From the NCBI GenBank assembly GCA_016929465.1, contig JAFGIT010000300.1:1-12096 (forward strand): a stretch of DNA of 12,096 bases. The letters are read 5' to 3'. The notes under the pieces were generated by a model, which searched no databases, had not been told where the DNA came from, and was given only the letters and a program-made list of their open reading frames with translations. Positions 7,081 to 12,096 of the stretch are shown here, piece by piece. Within the stretch, counting starts at the first letter, position 1. Each line of letters starts with the position of its first letter. The stretch is from Candidatus Coatesiibacteriota bacterium (lineage in GTDB: Bacteria > B130-G9). The position numbers were made by a program, and so were the translations under genes.

Positions 7081-8843
7081 GCCCGATGCTCCGGCGGAGA
7101 GCCGTCTCCTCTCTCCTGCGCCATCCAAAGCTGTTGATAGGTCGCGCTTGTCGTCATCAGTTCTTCGTGTGGAGCAAATGCTTCGACCGTCCCGTTCGCC
7201 AAAACCAGTATCTTATCTGCTCTTCTCAGAGTCGACAGCCGATGGGCCACCACGAAAGTCGTGCACTTCTCCATCAGCATATCGAGCGATTCCTGCACCC
7301 TGACCTCAGTCTTCGAGTCAAGTGCACTCGTGGCCTCATCAAGGAGCAGAATAGGGGCGGTCTTTAGAATTGCTCGGGCAATATTTATTCGCTGTTTCTG
7401 TCCGACTGAGACATCTGCCCGCGTCGGGCCAATGACCGTGTTGTAGCCATCATTCCAGGTGATAATATCCTCATGAATGCCAGCCGCCTTGGCAGCCTCG
7501 ATCACCTCTTGATCTGTAGCGTCCGGCCGGCCGTATCTTATGTTCTCCATGATCGAGACCTGAAATAGAAACGGCTCCTGGGTGACTATGGCCAGGTTTC
7601 TCATCAAGTGCTTCAGCTTGAGTTTTCTGATATCCGTCCCGTTTATGGTGACTCTTCCCTTTGTGGGGTCATAGAATCTTGGGAGCAGATTCAAAAGCGT
7701 GGTCTTTCCTACGCCCGATGGTCCGACTATTCCTATCGTCTGCCCTGCTTTGACTTCGAAGTTGATATTCTCCAAGACAGCATCTGAATCGTAAGAATAG
7801 CTCACATTTTCGAATCTGATTGTGTTCGGTTGGAGACGGAGGTCCAGAGCATCGCCAGCATCTCTGATTTCGGGCTCAACGGACAGGAACCCATCGATCT
7901 TATCTATTGCGACGCTCTGTATCTTGATCTGCGAATACACATTAAGGACTTGCCTTGTGCTGCCCAAGAGAATCTGAAGCGCCAACAGAAATGCTATAAA
8001 GGTGCTGATGTCAATCCTGCCGCTGGAGACCCCTTGCCCTCCCAGTATGATCACAAAGAAGATCCCAAATCCACTCAGGCTGTCCAAGAGCACACTGGCA
8101 AGCGATTGGCGGCGAACCACAGCCATTGCAGCCTTCAGTAGTTCCATTGCTGAACGGTGGCAAGCGGCGGCCTCACGCTCCTCACCCTCAAAGACCTTCA
8201 CGACTCTTATTCCAGAAAGGACTTGGAAAAGCAGATTAGTTATCGTAATGCCCCGAAAGCGGCCCTCTTCAGCGTGTCTGTAAATCGCAGAGCCGATGCG
8301 TTGGAGCGGCAGAACGACAAATGGAAGAGCAACAAGCCCCCAAACGGTGAGAACAGGATCCATTGAGAATGCAAAAATCAACAGGTTGATGATCTGAAGT
8401 GAGGAAATAATCAGTCCACCCGTTTCCTGGACGAGCATTCTAAGTGAACCCGCATCTGAGTTCACAGCCCGGAGTATATCCGCCTTCGTGGTTCTATCAA
8501 AAAAACTCAGTGAGAGTCTCAGAAGATGCTCGACCAGATTCAAACGCAGCCGCATCTCAACACGTCGGCCAAGCTCAGTCTGCATGACCTTCGCGAAATA
8601 GTCAGCAACACTGCGACCCACCCAACATAGAACGATGACCGTGGCGGAGCCCGCCATCTTCACCCATTCGCCACCGGCCCCCTCGGGCCCGCCTTGATCA
8701 ATGGCCTTTGGCAGAATTGTCTTTATAAGGAGAATAAAGAGCGCTGTAAGCCCCGCTCGAGCCGCCGCTGCAGCGAAGAACTCGAGTGTGAGCGCTCGAT
8801 GCCCCCACATCAGGCGGAATGCTACGCACAGCTTCTGTATCAC
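7077..8843 (-). CDS. MsbA/PglK-like ABC exporter, fused transmembrane and ATPase domains
   Basis: 588-residue half-transporter with the transmembrane domain first (hydrophobic segments near 20-45, 65-85, 145-180, 250-270 and 280-295) and the nucleotide-binding domain from about 340. ATPase motifs: Walker A GPSGVGKT (374-381), Q-loop Q422, signature VSVGQ (478-482), Walker B ILLLDE (498-503), D-loop SALD and switch histidine H534. The signature departs from canonical LSGGQ at two places but keeps its serine, second glycine and glutamine. Such proteins work as homodimers that export lipids or lipid-linked sugars (MsbA, PglK/WlaB). The start is GTG at 8843 with GAGG ten bases upstream, 27 bases after wbpA. 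It shares ATGA with the SGNH gene. No Wzx or Wzm/Wzt pair is visible, so this is the best flippase candidate; the substrate is inferred from context only. Confidence 0.9.
   Translation of the reverse strand: MIQKLCVAFRLMWGHRALTLEFFAAAAARAGLTALFILLIKTILPKAIDQGGPEGAGGEWVKMAGSATVIVLCWVGRSVADYFAKVMQTELGRRVEMRLRLNLVEHLLRLSLSFFDRTTKADILRAVNSDAGSLRMLVQETGGLIISSLQIINLLIFAFSMDPVLTVWGLVALPFVVLPLQRIGSAIYRHAEEGRFRGITITNLLFQVLSGIRVVKVFEGEEREAAACHRSAMELLKAAMAVVRRQSLASVLLDSLSGFGIFFVIILGGQGVSSGRIDISTFIAFLLALQILLGSTRQVLNVYSQIKIQSVAIDKIDGFLSVEPEIRDAGDALDLRLQPNTIRFENVSYSYDSDAVLENINFEVKAGQTIGIVGPSGVGKTTLLNLLPRFYDPTKGRVTINGTDIRKLKLKHLMRNLAIVTQEPFLFQVSIMENIRYGRPDATDQEVIEAAKAAGIHEDIITWNDGYNTVIGPTRADVSVGQKQRINIARAILKTAPILLLDEATSALDSKTEVRVQESLDMLMEKCTTFVVAHRLSTLRRADKILVLANGTVEAFAPHEELMTTSATYQQLWMAQERGDGSPPEHRA
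7089..7092 (-). promoter_or_regulatory. Ribosome binding site for the SGNH protein gene
   Basis: GGAG on the minus strand near the end of the exporter gene, eight bases before the ATG at 7080. It supports that start over the in-frame start at 7128. Confidence 0.6.
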
Positions 8844-8870
8844 GGGCGCCCTACCTCGAGAATCTCAGAT

Positions 8871-10196
8871 TTAGGCAGAGACTATCTTATCTCGGTTCTC
8901 CGAAGCCCCTGAAGTGGCGTTCCGCGTGTCCACGACAACAGAGGAATTGTCCACAATGAACTGCGCCTCTTTCTTATAGAGCGCGTGGTCTGTCACAATC
9001 AAGACGCAATCCGCTCCTGAAAGAGAATCGGCGGTGAAATCGACAGATGTCTTCGGGATATTGTACTTCCTCATCATCGGCAGTTTGGGGATAAAGGGAT
9101 CGTTGTAAGTAACAACCGCACCGCGCTCCATGAGGAGCTCGATTATCCTCATAGCGGGCGATTCTCGAATATCATCGACGTCCGGTTTGTAGGCTACGCC
9201 GAGAACGAAAACCTTGGAGCCTTTGACGCTTTTCTGCTTTTCATTCAGCGCCAGAGCCACTCTATCGACAACATAATATGGGATGGAGGTGTTTATCTCG
9301 CCGGCCAGCTCGATGAAGCGAGTGGCGAAGTCGAACTCCTTCGCCTTCCAGGAGAGATAGAACGGATCTATCGGAATACAATGCCCACCAAGACCAGGTC
9401 CCGGATAGAACGCATGATAGCCGAACGGCTTCGTCGAGGCGGCTCTAATAACCTCCCACACATCTATGCCCATACGAGAGAAGAGCATCTTCAATTCATT
9501 CACGAGCGCTATGTTCACGCTGCGATAGATATTCTCCAAAAGTTTAGCCGATTCGGCGATTTCTGCTGAAGAAACGACAACGGTGCGCTCCACTATGGAG
9601 GAATAGAGTGCGTCCGCAAGCTCAGTGCACGCAGGGGTCAAGCCACCGACGACCTTCGGTATGGTTCTGGTGCTGAAGCTCTTGTTCGCGGGGTCCTCAC
9701 GTTCGGGCGAGAAAGCGAGGAAGAAATCCTTTCCGACTTCGAGGTCTTTGCCAGCTGTCAGAATGGGAAGCACAACCTCCCTGGTCGTGCCGGGATAGGT
9801 CGTACTCTCGAGCGCGACGAGATGACCCTTGCGAAGTCGCTGTGCGATGCTCTTCGCAGTTCCCTCGATGTAAGACATGTCGGGTTCCTTCATCTCGGTA
9901 AGAGGGGTCGGAACGCAGATGATCAGGCAGTCCGTTTCAACCATCTTGTCGAAATCCGAGGTGGCTTTGAACCTTCCGCTGTTGATATGACCAGCAATCT
10001 GCTCGGATGGGATGTGGCCAATGTAACTCTTGCCGGCATTGAGCGCATCCACCTTTCGGTCATCTATGTCGAATCCGGTGACATTGAAGCCCTGTGTGGA
10101 GAACTCATGAACCAGGGGGAGTCCCACATAACCAAGGCCGATTACGCCGATCTTGGCTTCTCTGTTGGCTATTTTCTCGAGAAGTTGCTCTTTCAC
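8871..10196 (-). CDS. wbpA: UDP-N-acetyl-D-glucosamine 6-dehydrogenase (WbpA type, UDP-Glc/GDP-Man dehydrogenase family)
   Basis: 441 residues from the GTG start. An N-terminal Rossmann domain carries GVIGLGYVGLP (17-27). A middle domain carries AKLLEN (lysine 218) and NELK (lysine 236). The catalytic motif GPGLGGHCIPIDP places the nucleophile cysteine at 273. A C-terminal UDP-sugar-binding Rossmann domain contains VLGVAYKPDVDDIRESPA. Known reaction: two-step NAD-dependent oxidation of C6 of UDP-GlcNAc to UDP-GlcNAcA, the first step of the pathway. An in-frame ATG at 10217 has no good ribosome site and would overlap wbpE by 25 bases. The GTG at 10196 has GGAGG seven bases upstream, makes a GTGA overlap with the wbpE stop, and yields an N-terminus (MKEQLLEKI) like known WbpA proteins. 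A UDP-ManNAc dehydrogenase (WecC/WbpO) is less likely given the wbpB/D/E neighbours. Confidence 0.92.
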   Translation of the reverse strand: MKEQLLEKIANREAKIGVIGLGYVGLPLVHEFSTQGFNVTGFDIDDRKVDALNAGKSYIGHIPSEQIAGHINSGRFKATSDFDKMVETDCLIICVPTPLTEMKEPDMSYIEGTAKSIAQRLRKGHLVALESTTYPGTTREVVLPILTAGKDLEVGKDFFLAFSPEREDPANKSFSTRTIPKVVGGLTPACTELADALYSSIVERTVVVSSAEIAESAKLLENIYRSVNIALVNELKMLFSRMGIDVWEVIRAASTKPFGYHAFYPGPGLGGHCIPIDPFYLSWKAKEFDFATRFIELAGEINTSIPYYVVDRVALALNEKQKSVKGSKVFVLGVAYKPDVDDIRESPAMRIIELLMERGAVVTYNDPFIPKLPMMRKYNIPKTSVDFTADSLSGADCVLIVTDHALYKKEAQFIVDNSSVVVDTRNATSGASENRDKIVSA

Positions 10197-11305
10197 TTCG
10201 AGCCCTCCAATACGCATTTAACAGCGAAATTCTTCTGATCATCCGAAAGCTCTGGATAGATAGGAAGCGCAAGCGTCTCGCGAGAAGCCGCCTCCGATTC
10301 CGGAAAATCACCCATCCTATACCCCAGGAACTCGTAGCACCGCTGCAGATGAAGTGGTACAGGATAGTATATCTCGCAGCCGACTTCATGCTTCTTGAGA
10401 TACTCAATCACATTATCGCGATTCCTGGTTCGGATAACATACTGATTATATATAGGGAAGTTGGAATCCTTGATCCTGGGAGTGACAATGTCGGTTCCAG
10501 CAAAGGCGTCATCGTAGAACTTGGCATTCTCCCTTCTCGCCTCAGACCATTTATCCAGGTAATTCAGTTTGACTCTGAGGATGGCAGCTTGTATGGCATC
10601 GAGCCTGCTATTTGCCCCAATTAGGCTGTGGTGGTATTTGGGCTTGCTTCCATGGACTCGCAGAGTGCGGACCTTGTCAGCGAGCGACTCATCGTTGCTA
10701 GTTACCATTCCGCCGTCGCCATAGGCCCCAAGGTTCTTGCTTGGAAAGAACGAGAAGCAGCCAAGGTGGCCCATTGCCCCGGCCTTTGTCCATTCGCCAT
10801 TTAGCATGGTCTTCGCGCCTATAGACTGCGCGGCGTCCTCGATCACATAGAGGCCGTGCTTCTCGGCGATCTTGAGTATCGGACCCATATCGGCGCATTG
10901 ACCGTAGAGGTGAACGGGGATTATCGCCTTGGTTCTGGGCGTTATTCTCGCCTCAATCAGGGATGGATCGATGTTATAGGTTACCGGGTCTATGTCTGCG
11001 AAAACGGGAATCGCTCCCAAGCGGGATGCAGACCCGGCCGTGGAAAAGAAAGTGTACGGGGTAGTTATTATCTCATCGCCAGTGGATACGCCAACAGCCA
11101 TAAGGCTGAGGAGAATCGAGTCCGTCCCTGAAGCGCAGCCAACGCCGAACCTGGCGCCGCAGTACTCAGCAATCTCCTTCTCCAGCTCCGCCACTTCCGG
11201 ACCCAAGACGAACACCTGCGTCTCGAGGACCCTGTCGATTGCCTGCTTGATTTCTTCTTTGATACTAGCGTATTGGGGTCTCAAATCAAGGAGAGGAACC
11301 CGCAT
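10193..11305 (-). CDS. wbpE: UDP-2-acetamido-2-deoxy-3-keto-glucuronate aminotransferase (WbpE/WlbC type, DegT/DnrJ/EryC1/StrS family)
   Basis: 370-residue PLP-dependent sugar aminotransferase, normal length for the DegT/DnrJ/EryC1/StrS family. Visible landmarks are the N-terminal PLLDLRPQY, the CASGTDS cofactor-phosphate loop (about 57-63), the VIEDAAQS aspartate that contacts the pyridine nitrogen (D157), and FFPSKNLGAYGDGG with the Schiff-base lysine K190. Known role: transfer of an amino group, usually from glutamate, to C3 of the 3-keto UDP-GlcNAcA made by WbpB-type enzymes. Start choice: GTG at 11308 and ATG at 11305 are adjacent codons. The AGGAGG at 11311-11316 is five bases from the ATG but only two from the GTG, so I use the ATG. 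This gives a TGATG junction with wbpD. The 3' end overlaps the dehydrogenase start by four bases. Substrate is inferred from family and context. Confidence 0.92.
   Translation of the reverse strand: MRVPLLDLRPQYASIKEEIKQAIDRVLETQVFVLGPEVAELEKEIAEYCGARFGVGCASGTDSILLSLMAVGVSTGDEIITTPYTFFSTAGSASRLGAIPVFADIDPVTYNIDPSLIEARITPRTKAIIPVHLYGQCADMGPILKIAEKHGLYVIEDAAQSIGAKTMLNGEWTKAGAMGHLGCFSFFPSKNLGAYGDGGMVTSNDESLADKVRTLRVHGSKPKYHHSLIGANSRLDAIQAAILRVKLNYLDKWSEARRENAKFYDDAFAGTDIVTPRIKDSNFPIYNQYVIRTRNRDNVIEYLKKHEVGCEIYYPVPLHLQRCYEFLGYRMGDFPESEAASRETLALPIYPELSDDQKNFAVKCVLEGSK
10204..10208 (-). promoter_or_regulatory. Ribosome binding site for wbpA (decides GTG start)
   Basis: GGAGG on the minus strand within the end of wbpE, seven bases before the GTG at 10196. 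It lies downstream of the alternative ATG at 10217 and so cannot serve it. Together with the GTGA stop/start overlap it fixes the start. Confidence 0.75.
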
Positions 11306-11883
11306 CACAGCCTCCTAACTATCGTATCCTGGATCGTGTACTTCCTATTGCATTCTTCGCATTCAGCAGTACCTGAATCATCGAATTCGAGCTTCACACC
11401 GCACTCACACGCCCAGCCCTTTATGGTCGCTGGAACACCATACACCAATGCATAATCGGGAACGTCCCGACTGACTACCGCTCCGGCACCGACGAAAGCA
11501 TGACACCCTATCGTTACACCGCACACCACGGTAGCATTCGCCCCTATTGATGCACCTCTTCCGACCCGTGTAATGAAGTAGTCATCACTCGTATTGCGCA
11601 GAAAAGCAGACCTCGGTGTTTTGACGTTGGTAAATACCATCGAGGGTCCACAAAAAACATCATCCTCGAGGATGACTCCCTCATATACTGAGACGTTATT
11701 CTGAAGCTTGCAGTTCTCACCGAGAATCGCACCCTTGGCCACAAAGACATTCTGCCCCAGCTTGCAGCGTCTGCCGATCTTGGCTCCGCTCATTATGTGG
11801 GAGAAGTGCCATATCTGTGTCCCTTCGCCAATTTCGGCGCCTTCGTCAACCACAGAAGTCTCATGGACGAAATAATCCGGCAA
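11305..11883 (-). CDS. wbpD: UDP-2-acetamido-3-amino-2,3-dideoxyglucuronate N-acetyltransferase (WbpD/WlbB type)
   Basis: 192-residue left-handed beta-helix acetyltransferase, close to the usual length of WbpD/WlbB. Isoleucine/valine-spaced hexapeptide repeats run from about residue 12 to 155. Family landmarks are TQIWHFSHI (22-30), GQNVFV (43-48), LQNNVSVYEGV (60-70) and GPSMVFTNV (79-87). Known reaction: acetyl-CoA-dependent acetylation of the 3-amino group, giving UDP-2,3-diacetamido-2,3-dideoxyglucuronate. After the helix comes a short tail with C159-x-C161 and C175-x-x-C178, which resembles a zinc ribbon. The start is TTG at 11883, supported by an AAGGAGA ribosome site seven bases upstream; I see no competing ATG. 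It lies between the oxidoreductase and the aminotransferase and ends at TGA overlapping the next ATG. Confidence 0.92.
   Translation of the reverse strand: MPDYFVHETSVVDEGAEIGEGTQIWHFSHIMSGAKIGRRCKLGQNVFVAKGAILGENCKLQNNVSVYEGVILEDDVFCGPSMVFTNVKTPRSAFLRNTSDDYFITRVGRGASIGANATVVCGVTIGCHAFVGAGAVVSRDVPDYALVYGVPATIKGWACECGVKLEFDDSGTAECEECNRKYTIQDTIVRRL
11311..11316 (-). promoter_or_regulatory. Ribosome binding site for wbpE
   Basis: AGGAGG on the minus strand, inside the last codons of wbpD. It is five bases from the ATG at 11305 and only two from the GTG at 11308, so it decides the start in favour of the ATG. Confidence 0.75.
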
Positions 11884-11890
11884 CGCAATT

Positions 11891-11897
11891 TCTCCTT
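11891..11897 (-). promoter_or_regulatory. Ribosome binding site for wbpD (TTG start)
   Basis: AAGGAGA on the minus strand, seven bases before the TTG at 11883. It lies in the 21-base gap after the oxidoreductase stop and is the main reason for accepting the non-standard start. Confidence 0.7.
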
Positions 11898-11904
11898 ATT
11901 CAGA

Positions 11905-12096
11905 CTAGCAGCTCTTACGCAGAGCCTCTTCCGCTATCTCGAGAGCTCTCACTACTCTTAGGCCGTCCTCGCCATCGGTCAGCGGGCGCTCCCCTGACTC
12001 AACGCACTTGATGAAGTGCTCGCATTCGATCCGAAGAGGTTCCTTGACCTCGATGCGAGGCGAGTATATGTCCCCAAAGCGCAGAGTTATCGAATC
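11905..12096 (-). CDS. wbpB: Gfo/Idh/MocA-family sugar dehydrogenase, WbpB/WlbA type (C-terminal fragment)
   Basis: Partial gene: the window holds only its last 63 codons and stop (TAG at 11907-11905), read by translating the right edge on the minus strand. The fragment has the typical C-terminus of Gfo/Idh/MocA oxidoreductases acting on UDP-N-acetylhexuronates: a PLRIECEHF segment followed by an ESGERPLTDGEDGLRVVR segment and a final alanine- and glutamate-rich helix. Known family role: NAD-dependent oxidation of the C3 hydroxyl of UDP-GlcNAcA in the cytoplasm, giving the 3-keto sugar used by the aminotransferase encoded downstream. The stop lies 21 bases before the acetyltransferase start, consistent with one operon. 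The NAD-binding domain is outside the window, so substrate assignment rests mainly on the neighbouring wbpD/E/A-like genes. Confidence 0.8.
   Translation of the reverse strand, partial: DSITLRFGDIYSPRIEVKEPLRIECEHFIKCVESGERPLTDGEDGLRVVRALEIAEEALRKSC

Noticed and set aside
8844-8851. GGGCGCCC palindrome just before the exporter start
   Set aside because: It is a perfect 8-base palindrome, but it occurs alone and is expected by chance in a window of this size; it cannot be told apart from spacer sequence.
9822-10624. Long plus-strand open frames (about 138 and 176 codons) opposite the dehydrogenase and aminotransferase genes
   Set aside because: They lie wholly antisense to genes with clear catalytic motifs, show no recognisable domain or good ribosome site, and read like low-complexity shadow translations.
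1-12096. Mobile elements, CRISPR arrays, tRNA or defence genes
   Set aside because: No terminal repeats, transposase motifs, spaced direct repeats or tRNA cloverleaf patterns were seen on either strand; nearly all sequence is accounted for by glycan genes.

Overview
The window is one uninterrupted stretch of surface-glycan biosynthesis genes, all on the minus strand and transcribed from high to low coordinates. I find eleven coding sequences, two cut by the window edges. There is no tRNA, rRNA, CRISPR array, transposase or plus-strand gene that I can support. The host looks bacterial: clear AGGAGG-type ribosome binding sites, regular GTG and TTG starts, stop/start overlaps, mid-range GC by eye, and free use of AGA/AGG and ATA codons, which argues against a typical enteric genome. 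I cannot place it in a lineage from this sequence.

Region 1 (12096 to 8871) is a compact nucleotide-sugar cassette: the C-terminal end of a Gfo/Idh/MocA oxidoreductase (WbpB/WlbA type), a hexapeptide-repeat N-acetyltransferase (WbpD type), a PLP sugar aminotransferase (WbpE type) and a UDP-GlcNAc 6-dehydrogenase (WbpA type). Together they match the known route from UDP-GlcNAc to UDP-2,3-diacetamido-2,3-dideoxyglucuronate. The genes are translationally linked. D/E overlap at TGATG and E/A overlap at GTGA, which moves the likely start of the dehydrogenase to 10196.

Region 2 (8843 to 5746) pairs a full-length MsbA/PglK-like ABC exporter with a membrane-anchored SGNH-fold hydrolase or acyltransferase. 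The two overlap by ATGA. The exporter is the only candidate in the window for moving a lipid-linked glycan across the membrane. The SGNH protein is likely to act outside the cytoplasm, for example adding or removing acyl groups.

Region 3 (5743 to 1) holds the assembly enzymes: two GT4 glycosyltransferases, then a GT2 glycosyltransferase, a class I SAM methyltransferase and a second GT2. The second GT2 is a full-length paralogue of the first and runs off the left edge. Spacing is looser here (gaps of 84, 76 and 44 bases).

The likely joint role is making a diacetamido-uronic-acid-containing oligosaccharide or polysaccharide (O antigen, capsule or glycoprotein glycan): sugar supply, sequential transfer, possible methylation, export and extracytoplasmic tailoring. 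An initiating phosphoglycosyltransferase, a polymerase, a ligase or oligosaccharyltransferase, and a WbpI-type epimerase are not in the window. The individual families are known; what merits attention is the combination, the duplicated GT2 and the SGNH/exporter pair.
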